A DNA stretch of 64,000 bases from Paratinospora sagittata (taxonomy: Eukaryota > Streptophyta > Magnoliopsida > Ranunculales > Menispermaceae), in NCBI GenBank assembly GCA_035771175.1, contig CM069594.1, positions 11,222,620-11,286,619 of the forward strand. The letters are read 5' to 3'. The notes below the pieces were generated by a model that saw only the letters and a list, made by a program, of their open reading frames with translations, was not told the origin of the DNA and did not search any database. Shown one piece after another: positions 1-11,490 of the stretch. How positions within the stretch are numbered: the first letter of the stretch is position 1; each line of letters opens with the position of its first letter. The translations under genes and the position numbers were made by a program.

Positions 1-53
1 CTAGTAATTCCCTTTGTCTCGCACGCCCAAAACAACTTTAGATTAAACAATGT

Positions 54-65
54 TTTGAATTCAAA
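54..65. repeat. 12-bp palindrome TTTGAATTCAAA (reference unit 1)
   Basis: Perfect self-complementary 12-mer centred on the EcoRI site, found at the same place in most units. It is lost in units 43, 48 and 50 ('tttcaaattc'). No function can be assigned. Confidence 0.8.
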
Positions 66-484
66 TCATTTTGTACTCACTTGCTCTTTAACCTGCAACT
101 TCTATTTTTATAAAACACTCATTCTCTGATTTTCAAAAATACAACACGCACGATTTTTGTAAGTTAGATTGAGCTTTCCAAAGAGTTTTTCAAGAGAAGA
201 AAGTAATGATTCTTGCATTTGCCAAAACAAGCTTCGAATTGAATCAAAATTGCAATCTGTCTTGATGATAACGTCATTGTTCAGCAAGTTCTTCATTTTA
301 TCCCATTTGTGCTTAGATTTGCAGAGGGTATCCATTGTTTTAAACTGTAAGTATATGAAGTGGTCTCGGTAAGATAACAACATCAAAAAAGAACACAACA
401 CCAGTATTGCCTCAAGAACACATCAAACAATAGCTTTCGAAGTCTACAAATATCAAGCTCGAAGAACGAAGACATATCTCATGT

Positions 485-496
485 CTAATGCATTAG
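485..496. repeat. 12-bp palindrome CTAATGCATTAG (reference unit 1)
   Basis: Perfect self-complementary 12-mer in nearly every unit. Broken in units 9 and 12 ('atgcatcag') and in 48 and 50 ('taacgcattag'). Confidence 0.8.
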
Positions 497-760
497 TTTG
501 ATCTTTGGTGTGTAGGGTAACCTCTCGATCAAACACAGCACTAAAACTCTGAAAATTGCAAAGTCTTCAAAATCACTTCGATATAGTATTTCATTTTGAA
601 AAAATGTTTTTCGCAAGGTTTTAATCATAATTTCAACGAGTTTTGAATTATTTAAAAGTGTTTTGAGACAATGGAATGGTTCTTGAGTGTCAAAATATTA
701 ATTTTTCAAAAATAAGGCTATCCAGCAATTTGCCAAAATTCTCGAGAAGGCACTAACGCA

Positions 761-776
761 CTATCAGTGTTGATAG
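761..776. repeat. Small hairpin CTATCA-4-TGATAG (reference unit 1)
   Basis: Six-base perfect stem with a 4-nt loop. The loop or 3' arm varies by subfamily: 'gtgt' in most units, 'gggt' in 35, 38, 39, 41, 43, 48, 50 and 56, and a disrupted arm in 25, 27, 29 and 33. Confidence 0.6.
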
Positions 777-828
777 CACGTTGATAGGGTTCTATAATAA
801 GACATTTGTTTTTTCTGGAAAATTGTCT

Positions 829-840
829 ATAGCGCGCTAT
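829..840. repeat. 12-bp palindrome ATAGCGCGCTAT, first copy (reference unit 1)
   Basis: Perfect palindrome with a CGCG core in A+T-rich DNA. By eye it is intact in 19 of 33 L units, altered in 14, and deleted in all S units by a 13-bp loss that removes the palindrome plus one C. This site is the main length difference between the classes. Confidence 0.85.
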
Positions 841-902
841 CCCCTTTGATGACTCGCTATAAAGCTGTTGCCTTAGTCTTTTCATTTTTAGTAAAATGGG
901 CA

Positions 903-914
903 ATAGCGCGCTAT
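903..914. repeat. 12-bp palindrome ATAGCGCGCTAT, second copy (reference unit 1)
   Basis: The same 12-mer 74 bp downstream of the first copy. Retained in both L and S units and altered in only about eight copies (units 2, 11, 13, 19, 21, 27, 34, 37 by eye), so it is better kept than the first copy. Confidence 0.85.
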
Positions 915-1153
915 AGGCCTTGATAACACGCTATCGGAAAGTCTAAAAAACTCAAGTTCTCTAGTTTGTGTATATCGACCTGCTATCTGTCAATAGAGAA
1001 CATGATACACAACCAAATAGCACTATATCCACGTCTGAGACAAAAATCAGATATTTTTAACGAGAAAAATGTGGGCAATTCTGCTTGCTCGATTTTTCTA
1101 TTCCTTACACAGTTTTGCCAGGTTATCTTAATTGAAATATGCCCTACTAACAC

Positions 1154-2291
1154 CTAGATGATTCCCTTTGTCCCGCACGCCCAAAACAACTTTAGATTAA
1201 ACAATGTTTTGAATTCAAATCATTTTGTACTCACTTGCTTTTTAGCCTGCAACTTCTATTTTTATAAAACACTCATTCTCTGATTTTGATAAATACAACA
1301 CGCACGATTCTTGAAGTTAGATTGAGCTTTCCAAAGAGTTTTTCAAGAGAAGAAAGTAATGATTCTTGCATTTGCCAAAACAAGCTTCGAATTGAATCAA
1401 AATTGCAATCTGTCTTGATGATAACGTCATTGTTCAGCAAGTTCTTCATTTTATCCCTTTTGTGCTTAGATTTGCAGAGGGTATCCATTGTTTTAAACTG
1501 TAAGTATATGAAGTGGTCTCGGTAAGATCACACATCAAAAAAGAACACAACACCAGTATTGCATCAAGAACACATCAAACAATAGCTTTCAAAGTCTACA
1601 AAGATCAAGCTCGAAGAACAAAGACATATCTCATGTCTAATGCATTAGTTTGATCTTTGGTGTGTAGGGTAACCTCTCTGTCAAACTCAGCACTAAAACT
1701 CTGAAAATTGCAAAGTCTTCAAAATCACTTTGATATAGTATTTCATTTTGAAAAAATGTTTTCCGTAAGGTTTTAATCATAATTTAAATGAGTTTTGAAT
1801 TTTTTAAAAGTGTTTTGAGTCAATGGAATGGTTCTTAGGTGTCAAAATATTAATTTTTCAAAAATAAGGCTATCCAGCAATTTGCCAAAATTCTCGAGAA
1901 GGCACTAGCGTACTATTAGTGTTGATAGCACGTTGATAGGGTTCTATAATAAGACATTTGTTTTTTCTGGAAAATTGTCTCCCTTTGATGACTCGCTATA
2001 AAGCTGTTGCCTTGATCTTTTCATTTTTAGTAAAATGGGCAATAGAGCGCTATAGGCCTTGATCACACGCTATCGGAAAGTCTAAAAAACTCAAGCTCTC
2101 TAGTTTGTGTATATCGACCAGCTATCTGTCAATAGAGAACATGATACACAACCAAATAGCACTCTATCCACGTCTGAGACCAAAATCAGATATTTCTAAC
2201 GAGAAAAATGTGGGCACTTCTACTTGCTCGATTTTTCTATTCCTTACACAGTTTTGCCAGGTCATCTTAATTGAAATATGCTCTACTACAC
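1154..2291. repeat. Satellite unit 2 (S/A, F2, T1)
   Basis: 1138 bp. The 13-bp class S deletion falls at 1980/1981. Private variants include 'gtcccgcacgcc' and 'ttttgataaatac'. The retained palindrome is altered to 'atagagcgctat'. Confidence 0.95.
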
Positions 2292-3444
2292 CTAGATGAT
2301 TCCCTTTCTCTCGCACGCCCAAAACAACTTTAGATTAAACAATGTTTTGAATTCAAATCATTTTGTACTCACTTGCTCTTTAACCTGCAACTTCTATTTT
2401 TATAAAACACTCATTCTCTGATTTTCAAAACTACAACACGCACGATTTTTGTAAGTTAGATTGAGCTTTCGAAAGAGTTTTTCAAGAGAAGAAAGTAATG
2501 ATTCTTGCATTTGCCAAAACAAGCTTCGAATTGAATCAAAATTGCAATCTATCTTGATGATAACGTCATTATTCAGCAAGTTCTTCATTTTATCCCTTTT
2601 GTGCTTAGATTTGCAGAGGGTATCCATTGTTTTAAACTGTATGTATATGAAGTGGTCTCGGTAAGATAACAACATCAAAAAAGAACACAACACCTGTATT
2701 GCATCAAGAACACATCAAACAATAGCTTTCGAAGTCTACAAAGATCAAGCTCGAAGAACGAAGACATATCTCATGTCTAATGCATTAGTTTGATCTTTGG
2801 TGTGTAGGGTAACCTCTCGATCAAACTCAGCACTAAAACTCTAAAAATTGCAAAGTCTTCAAGATCACTTCGATATAGTATTTCATTTTGAAAAAATGTT
2901 TTCCGTAAGGTTTTAATCATAATTTCAATGAGTTTTGAATTATTTAAAAGTGTTTTGAGTCAATGGAATGGTTCTTGAGTGTCAAAATATTAATTTTTCA
3001 AAAATAAGGCTATCCAGCAATTTGCAAAAATTCTCGAGAAGGCACTAGCGCACTATCAGTGTTGATAGCACGTTGATAGGGTTCTATAATAAAACAATTG
3101 TTTTTTCTGGAAAATTGTCTATGGAGCGCTATCCCCTTTGATGACTCGTTGTAAAGCTGTTGCCTTTATCTTTTCATTTTTAGTAAAATGGGCAATAGCG
3201 CGCTATAGGCCTTGATAACACGCTATCGGAAAGTCGAAAAAACTCAAGCTCTCTAGTTTGTGTATATCGACCTGCTATCTGTCAATAGAGAACATGATAC
3301 ACAACCAAATAGCACTCTATCCACGTCTGAGACCAAAATCAGATATTTCTAAACAGAAAATGTGGGCACTTTTGCTTGCTCGATTTTTCTATTCCTTACT
3401 CAGTTTTGCCAGGTTATCATAATTGAAATATGCTCTACTAACAC
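2292..3444. repeat. Satellite unit 3 (L/A, F1, T3)
   Basis: 1153 bp. First palindrome degraded to 'atggagcgctat'; T3 tail; 'actgtatgtatatg' as in units 40, 42, 47 and 49. Confidence 0.95.
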
Positions 3445-4598
3445 CTAGATGATTCCCTTTGTCTCGCACGCCCAAAACAACTTTAGATTAAACAATGTTT
3501 TGAATTTAAATCATTTTGTACTCACTTGCTCTTTAACCTGCAACTTCTATTTTTATAAAACACTCATTCTCTGATTTTCAAAAATACAATACGCACGATT
3601 TTTGTAAGTTAGATTGAGCTTTCCAAAGAGTTTTTCAAGAGAAGAAAGTAATGATTCTTGCATTTGCCAAAACAAGCTTCGAATTGAATCAAAATTGCAA
3701 TCTGTCTTGATGATAACGTCATTGTTCAGCAAGTTCTTCATTTTATCCCTTTTGTGCTTAGATTTGCAGAGGGTATCCATTGTTTTAAACTGTAAGTATA
3801 TGAAGTGGTCTCGGTAAGATAACAACATCTAAAAAGAACACAACACCTGTATTGCATCAAGAACACATCAAACAATAGCTTTCGAAGTCTACAAAGATCG
3901 AGCTCGAAGAACGAAGACATATCTCATGTCTAATGCATTAGTTTGATCTTTGGTGGGTAGGGTAACCTCTCGATCAAACTCAGCACTAAAACTCTGAAAA
4001 TTACAAAGTCTTCAAGATCGCTTCGATATAGTATTTCATTTTGAAAAAATGTTTTCCGTAAGGTTTTAATTATAATTTCAACGAGTTTTGAATTATTTAA
4101 AAGTGTTTTGAGTCAATGGAATGGCTCTTGAGTCTCAAAATATTAACTTTTCAAAAATAAGGCTATCCAGCAATTTGGCAAAATTCTCGAGAAGGCACTA
4201 ACGCACTATCAGTGTTGATAGCACGTTGATAGGGTTCTATAATAAGTCATTTGTTTTTTCTGGAAAATTGTCTATAGCGCGCTATCCCCTTTGATGACTC
4301 GCTATAAAGCTGTTGCCTTAATCTTTTCATTTTTAGTAAAATGGGCAATAGCGCGCTATAGGCCTTGATAAAACGCTTTTGGAATGTTTGAAAAACTCGA
4401 GCTCTCGGGTTTGTGTATATCGACCTGCTATCTGTCAATAGAGAACATGATACACAACCAAATAGCACTCTATCCACGTCTGAGACAAAAACAAGATATT
4501 TCTAACGAGAAAAAGGTGGGCACTTCTGCTTGCTCGATTTTTCTATTCCTTACACAGTTTTGCCAGGTTATCTTAATTGAAATATGTTCTACTAACAC
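3445..4598. repeat. Satellite unit 4 (L/B, F1, T2)
   Basis: 1154 bp. First unit of the trimer block. The B region has the private form 'cgcttttggaatgtttg'. Both 12-bp palindromes are intact. Confidence 0.95.
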
Positions 4599-5738
4599 CT
4601 AGATGATTTCCTTTGTCTCGCACGCCCAAAACAACTTTAGATTAAACAATGTTTTGAATTCAAATCATTTTGTACTCACTTGCTCTTTAGCCTGCAACTT
4701 CTATTTTTATAAAACACTCATTCTCTGATTTTGAAAAATACAACAAGCACGATTTTTGAAGTTCGATTGAGCTTTCCAAAGAGTTTTTCAAGAGAAGAAA
4801 GTAATGATTCTTGCATTTGCCAAAACAAGCTTCGAATTGAATCAAAATTGCAATCTGTCTTGATGATAACGTCATTGTTCAGCAAGTTCTTCATTTTATC
4901 CCTTTTGTGCTTAGATTTGCAGAGGGTATCCATTGTTTTAAACTGTAAGTATATGAAGTGGTCTCGGTAAGATCACACATCAAAAAAGAACACAACACCT
5001 GTATTGCATCAAGAACACATCAAACAATAGCTTTCGAAGTCTACAAAGATCAAGCTCGAAGAACAAAGACATATCTCATGTCTAATGCATTAGTTTGATC
5101 TTTGGTGTGTAGGGTAACCTTTTTATCAAACTCAGCACTAAAACTCTGAAAATTGCAAAGTCTTGAAAAGCACTTCGATATAGTATTTCATTTTGAAAAA
5201 ATGTTTTCCGTAAGGTTTTAATCATAATTTCAATGAGTTTTGAATTATTTAAATGTGTTTTGAGTCAATGGAATGGTTCTTAGGTGTCAAAATATTAATT
5301 TTTCTAAAATAAGGCTATCCAGCAATTTGTCAAAATTCTCGAGAAGGCACTAGCGCACTATCAGTGTTGATAGCACGTTGATAGGGTTCTATAATAAGAC
5401 ATTTGTTTTTTCTGGAAAATTGACTCCCTTTGATGACTCGCTATAAAGCTGTTGCCTTGATCTTTTCATTTTTAGTAAAATGGGCAATAGCGCGCTATAG
5501 GCCTTGATCACACGCTATCGGAAAGTCTAAAAAACTCAAGCTCTCTAGTTTGTGTATATCGACCTGCTATCTGTCAATAGAGAACATGATACACAACCAA
5601 ATAGCACTCTATCCACGTCTGAGACCAAAATCAGATATTTCTAACGAAAAAAAATGTGGGCACTTCTGCTTGCTCGATTTTTCTATTCCTTATACAGTTT
5701 TGCCAGGTTATCTTAATTGAAATATGCTCTACTAACAC
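4599..5738. repeat. Satellite unit 5 (S/A, F2, T1)
   Basis: 1140 bp. The class S junction reads 'aattgactccctttg'. Private variants are 'gaagttcgattg' and an A-run in 'aacgaaaaaaaatg'. Confidence 0.95.
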
Positions 5739-6891
5739 CTAGATGATTCCCTTTGTCTCGCACGCCCAAAACAACTTTAGATTAAACAATGTTTTGAATT
5801 CAAATCATTTTGTACTCACTTGCTCTTTAACCTGCAACTTCTATTTTTATAAAACACTCATTCTCTAATTTTCAAAAATACAACACGCACGATTTTTGTA
5901 AGTTAGATTGAGCTTTCCAAAGAGTTTTTCAAGAGAAGAAAGTAATGATTCTTGCATTTACCAAAACAAGCTTCGAATTGAATCAAAATTACAATCTGTC
6001 TTGATGATAACGTCATTGTTTAGCAAGTTCTTCATTTTATCCCTTTTGTGCTTAGATTTGCAGAGGGTATCCATTGTTTTAAACTGTAAGTAAATGAAGT
6101 GGTCTTGGTAAGATAACACATCAAAAAAGAACAAAACACCAGTATTGCATCAAGAACACATCAAACAATAGCTTTCGAAGTCTACAAAGATCGAGCTCGA
6201 AGAACGAAGACATATCTCATGTCTAATGCATTAGTTTCATCTTTGGTGTGTAGGGTAACCTCTCGATCAAACTCAGCACTAAAACTCTGAAAATTGCAAA
6301 GTCTTCAAGATCACTTCGATATAGTATTTCATTTTGAAAAAATGTTTTCCGTAAGGTTTGAATTAAAATTTCAATGAGTTTTGAATTATTTAAAAGTGTT
6401 TTGAGTCAATGGAATGGTTCTTGAATGTCAAAATATTAATTTTTCAAAAATAAGGCTATCCAGCAATTTGCCAAAATTCTCGAGAAGGCACTAGCGCACT
6501 ATCAGTGTTGATAGCACGTTGATAGGGTTCTATAATAAGTCATTTGTTTTTTCTGAAAAATTGTCTACATCGCGCTATCCCCTTTGATGACTCGCTATAA
6601 AGCTGTTGCCTTGATCCTTTCATTTTTAGTAAAATGGGCAATAGCGCGCTATAGGCCTTGATAACACGCTTTCGGAAAGTCTGAAAAACTCGAGCTCTCG
6701 GGTTTGTGTATATCGACCTGCTATCTGTCAATAGAGAACATGATACACAACCAAATAGCACTCTATCCACGACTGAGACCAAAATCAGATATTTCTAACG
6801 AGAAAAATGTGGGCACTTCTGCTTGCTCGATTTTTCTATTCCTTACTCAGTTTTGCCAGGTTATCTTAATTGAAATATGCTCTACTAACAC
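5739..6891. repeat. Satellite unit 6 (L/B, F1, T1)
   Basis: 1153 bp. First palindrome altered to 'acatcgcgctat', shared with unit 10. 'aaggtttgaattaaaattt' is also shared with unit 10. 'catttaccaaaac' puts a stop in the minus-strand frame. Confidence 0.95.
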
Positions 6892-8044
6892 CTAGATGAT
6901 TCCCTTTGTCTCGCACGCCCAAGACAACTTTAGATTGAACAATGTTTTGAATTCAAATCATTTTGTACTCACTTGCTCTTTAACCTGCAACTTCTATTTT
7001 TATAAAACACTCATTCTCTGATTTTCATAAATACAACACGCACGATTTTTGTAAGTTAGATTGAACTTTCCAAAGAGTTTTTCAAGAGAAGAAAGTAATG
7101 ATTCTTGCATTTAACAAAACAAGCTTCAAATTGAATCAAAATTACAATCTGCCTTGATGATAACGTCATTGTTCAGCAAGTTCTTCATTTTATCCCTTTT
7201 GTGCTTAGATTTGCAGAGGGTATCCATTGTTTTAAACTGTAAGTATATGAAGTGGTCTCGGTAAGATAACAACGTCAAAAAAGAACACAACACCTGTATT
7301 GCATCAAGAGCACATCAAACAATAGCTTTCGAAGTCTACAAAGATCAAGCTCGAAGAACGAAGACATATCTCATGTCTAATGCATTAGTTTGATCTTTGG
7401 TGTGTAGGGTAACCTCTCGATCAAACTCAGCACTAAAACTCTGAAAATTGCAAAGTCTTCAAAATCACTTCGATATAGTATTTCATTTTGAAAAATGTTT
7501 TCCGTAAGGTTTTAATCATAATTTCAACGAGTTTTGAATTATTTAAAAGTGTTTTGAGTCAATGGAATGGTTCTTGAGTGTCAAAATATTAACTTTTCAA
7601 AAATAAGGCTATCCAGCAATTTGGCAAAATTCTCGAGAAGGCACTAACGCACTATCAGTGTTGATAGCACGTTGATAGGGTTCTATAATAAGACATTTGT
7701 TTTTTCTGGAAAATTGTCTATAGCGCGCTATCCCCTTTGATGACTCGCTATAAAGCTGTTGCCTTAATCTTTTCATTTTTAGTAAAATGGGCAATAGCGC
7801 GCTATAGGCCTTGATAAAACGCTTTCGGAAAGTCTGAAAAACTCGAACTCTCGGGTTTGTGTATATCGACCTGCTATCTGTCAATAGAGAACATGATACA
7901 CAACCAAATAGCACTCTATCCACGTCTGAGACAAAAACAAGATATTTCTAACGAGAAAAAGGTGGGCACTTCTGCTTGCTCGATTTTTCTATTCCTTACA
8001 CAGTTTCGCCAGGTTATCTTAATGGAAATATGTTCTACTAACAC
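6892..8044. repeat. Satellite unit 7 (L/B, F1, T2)
   Basis: 1153 bp. Recurs from unit 4 at 3447 bp. Carries 'catttaacaaaac', which truncates the minus-strand exon-like frame. Both palindromes intact, and the 104-residue minus-strand frame is fully open (7609-7923). Confidence 0.95.
7609..7923 (-). other. Minus-strand open frame, 104 codons, across the palindromes (representative, unit 7)
   Basis: Runs through the ~75-bp subrepeats and both ATAGCGCGCTAT palindromes of L units. Also full length in units 12, 16, 19, 20, 21 and 22. The 13-bp loss in S units shifts the frame. No domain is recognised and composition follows the DNA repeats. Probably a chance frame kept open by array homogenisation. 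Confidence 0.2.
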
Positions 8045-9182
8045 CTAGATGATTTTCTTTGTCTCGCACGCCCAAAACAACTTTAGATTAAACAATGTTT
8101 TGAATTCAAATCATTTTGTACTCACTTGCTCTTTAGCCTGCAACTTCTATTTTTATAAAACACTCATTCTCTGATTTTGAAAAATACAACAAGCACGATT
8201 TTTGAAGTTAGATTGAGCTTTCCAAAGAGTTTTTCAAGAGAAGAAAGTAATGATTCTTGCATTTGCCAAAACAAGCTTCGAATTGAATCAAAATTGCAAT
8301 CTGTCTTGATGATAACGTCATTGTTCAGCAAGTTCTTCATTTTATCCCTTTTGTGCTTAGATTTGCAGAGGGTATCCATTGTTTTAAACTGTAAGTATAT
8401 GAAGTGGTCTCGGTAAGATAACACATCAAAAAAGAACACAACACCTGTATTGCATCAAGAACACATCAAACAATAGCTTTCGAAGTCTACAAAGATCAAG
8501 CTCGAAGAACAAAGACATATCTCATGTCTAATGCATTAGTTTCATCTTTGGTGTGTAGGGTAACCTCTTTATCAAACTCAGCACTAAAACTCTGAAAATT
8601 GCAAAGTCTTGAAAATCACTTCGATATAGTATTTCATTTTGAAAAAATGTTTTCCGTAAGGTTTTAATCATAATTTCAAGGAGTTTTGAATTATTTAAAT
8701 GTGTTTTGAGTCAATGGAATGGTTCTTAGGTGTCAAAATATTAATTTTTCAAAAATAAGGCTATCCAGCAATTTGTCAAAATTCTCGAGAAGGCACTAGC
8801 GCACTATCAGTGTTGATAGCACGTTGATTGGGTTCTATAATAAGACATTTGTTTTTTCTGGAAAATTGCTCCCTTTGATGACTCGCTATAAAGCTGTTGC
8901 CTTGATCTTTTCATTTTTAGTAAAATGGGCAATAGCGCGCTATAGGCCTTGATCACACGCTATCGGAAAGTCTAAAAAACTCAAGCTCTCTAGTTTGTGT
9001 ATATCGACCTGCTATCTGTCAATAGAGAACATGATACACAACCAAATAGCACTCTATCCACGTCTGAGACCAAAATCAGATATTTCTAACGAGAAAAATG
9101 TGGGCACTTCTGCTTGCTCGATTTTTCTATTCCTTACACAGTTTTGCCAGGTTATCTTAATTGAAATATGCTCTACTAACAC
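8045..9182. repeat. Satellite unit 8 (S/A, F2, T1)
   Basis: 1138 bp. The class S junction reads 'aattgctccctttg', one base shorter than in unit 5. 'gttgattggg' is private. Confidence 0.95.
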
Positions 9183-10336
9183 CTAGATGATTCCCTTTGA
9201 CTCGCACGCCCAAAACAACTTTAGATTAAACAATGTTTTGAATTCAAATCATTTTGTACTCACTTGCTCTTTAACCTGCAACTTCTATTTTTATAAAACA
9301 CTCATTCTCTAATTTTCAAAAATACAACACGCACGATTTTTGTAAGTTAGATTGAGCTTTCCAAAGAGTTTTTCAAGAGAAGAAAGTAATGATTCTTGCA
9401 TTTACCAAAACAAGCTTCGAATTGAATCAAAATTGCAATCTGTCTTGATGATAACGTCATTGTTGAGCAGGTTCTTCATTTTATCCCTTTTGTGCTTAGA
9501 TTTGCAGAGGGTATCCATTGTTTTAAACTGTAAGTATATGAAGTGGTCTCGGTAAGATAACAACATCAAAAAAGAACACAACACCTGTATTGCATCAAGA
9601 ACACATCAAACAATAGCTTTCGAAGTCTACAAAGATCGAGCTCGAAGAACGAAGGCATATCTCATGTCTAATGCATCAGTTTGATCTTTGGTGTGTAGGG
9701 TAACCTCTCGATCAAACTAAGCACTAAAACTCGGAAAATTGCAAAGTCTTCAAGATCACTTCGATATAGTATTTCATTTTGAAAAAATGTTTTCCGTAAG
9801 GTTTTAATTATAATTTCAATGAGTTTTGAATTATTTAAAAGTGTTTTGAGTCAATGGAATGGTTCTTGAGTGTCAAAATATTAATTTTTCAAAAATAAGG
9901 CTATCCAGCAATTTGCCAAAATTCTCTAGAAGGCACTAGCGCACTATCAGTGTTGATAGCACGTTGATAGGGTTCTATAATAAGTCATTTGTTTTTTCTG
10001 AAAAATTGTCTACAGCGCGCTATCCCCTTTGATGACTCGCTATAAAGCTGTTGCCTTGATCCTTTCATTTTTAGTAAAATGGGCAATAGCGCGCTATAGG
10101 CCTTGATAACACGCTTTCGGAAAGTCTGAAAAACTCGAGCTCTCGGGTTTGTGTATATCGACCTGCTATCTGTCAATAGAGAACATGATACACAACCAAA
10201 TAGCACTCTATCCACGTCTGAGACCAAAATCAGATATTTCTAACGAGAAAAATGTGGGCACTTCTGCTTGCTCGATTTTTCTATTCCTTACTCAGTTTTG
10301 CCAGGTTATCTTAATTGAAATATGCTCTACTAACAC
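9183..10336. repeat. Satellite unit 9 (L/B, F1, T1)
   Basis: 1154 bp. First palindrome altered to 'acagcgcgctat'. XhoI site lost ('attctctagaagg'). The CTAATGCATTAG palindrome is broken by 'atgcatcag'. Confidence 0.95.
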
Positions 10337-11490
10337 CTAGATGATTCCCTTTGTCTCGCACGCCCAAAACAACTTTAGATTAAACAATGTTTTGAATTCA
10401 AATCATTTTGTACTCACTTGCTCTTTAAACTGAAACTTCTATTTTTATAAAACACTCATTCTCTAATTTTCAAAAATACAACACGCACGATTTTTGTAAG
10501 TTAGATTGAGCTTTCCAAAGAGTTTTTCAAGAGAAGAAAGTAATGATTCTTGCATTTACCAAAACAAGCTTCGAATTGAATCAAAATTGCAATCTGTCTT
10601 GATGATAACGTCATTGTTGAGCAAGTTCTTCATTTTATCCCTTTTGTGCTTAGATTTGCAGAGGGTATCCATTGTTTTAAACTATAAGTATATGAAGTGG
10701 TCTCGGTAAGATAACAACATCAAAAAAGAACACAACACCTGTATTGCATCAAGAACACATCAAACAATAGCTTTCGAAGTCTACAAAGATCGAGCTCGAA
10801 GAACGAAGACATATCTCATGTCTAATGCATTAGTTTGATCTTTGGTGTGTAGGGTAACCTCTCGATCAAACTCAGCACTAAAACTCTGAAAATTGCAAAG
10901 TCTTCAAGATCACTTCGATATAGTATTTCATTTTGAAAAAATGTTTTCCGTAAGGTTTGAATTAAAATTTCAATGAGTTTTGAATTATTTAAAAGTGTTT
11001 TGAGTCAATGGAATGGTTCTTGAGTGTCAAAATATTAATTTTTCAAAAATAAGGCTATCCAGCAATTTGCCAAAATTCTCGAGAAGGCACTAGCGCACTA
11101 TCAGTGTTGATAGCACGTTGATAGGGTTCTATAATAAGTCATTTGTTTTTTCTGAAAAATTGTCTACATCGCGCTATCCCCTTTGATGACTCGCTATAAA
11201 GCTGTTGCCTTGATCCTTTCATTTTTAGTAAAATGGGCAATAGCGCGCTATAGGCCTTGATAAAACGCTTTCGGAAAGTCTGAAAAACTCGAACTCTCGG
11301 GTTTGTGTATATCGACCTGCTATCTGTCAATAGAGAACATGATACACAACCAAATAGCACTCTATCCACGTCTGAGACAAAAATAAGATATTTCTAACGA
11401 GAAAAAGGTGGGCACTTCTGCTTGCTCGATTTTTCTATTCCTTACACAGTTTTGCCAGGTTATCTTAATTGAAATATGTTCTACTAACAC
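10337..11490. repeat. Satellite unit 10 (L/B, F1, T2), mosaic
   Basis: 1154 bp. The front resembles unit 9 ('gttgagcaag'), the middle resembles unit 6 ('gaattaaaattt', 'acatcgcgctat'), and the tail is T2 like unit 7. This mix suggests exchange among trimer members. Confidence 0.93.

Larger units (their letters stand above)
757..980. repeat. Degenerate ~75-bp internal subrepeat, three copies (reference unit 1)
   Basis: Segments starting at 757, 833 and 907 (steps of 76 and 74 bp) each open with a related 24-bp module of the form CGCnCTAT...TTGAT...CG. About 19 of 24 bases match between the first and third. The second halves also align (a T-run, then 'tggaaaatt' or 'agtaaaatg', then 'atag'). 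A weak fourth copy may start near 979. This suggests the monomer grew partly by an old tandem duplication. Confidence 0.55.
1..1153. repeat. Satellite unit 1 (L/A, F1, T1-like)
   Basis: 1153 bp, used here as the reference unit for internal positions. It opens with 'ctagtaattcc', a form otherwise seen only in unit 34, and shares the 'tcccatttgtg' variant with units 34, 37 and 38. Its tail has 'acaaaaatcagatattttt'. Confidence 0.95.

Noticed and set aside
1..4. Window start at a unit boundary as a biological array edge
   Set aside because: The unit phase was chosen to start at base 1, so the match is by construction; the opening variant also occurs inside the array at unit 34.
350..375. Plus-strand splice donor 'ctgtaagtatatg'
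   Set aside because: The same bases serve as the minus-strand acceptor-like signal. With no supported exon on the plus strand I treat it as chance.
790..800. TATA-like 'tctataataag' as a promoter
   Set aside because: One A+T-rich hexamer in A+T-rich DNA, with no supported transcript downstream.
930..960. CENP-B box
   Set aside because: TTCG and CGGG occur nearby in type B units but not with the spacing and central A of the CENP-B box consensus.
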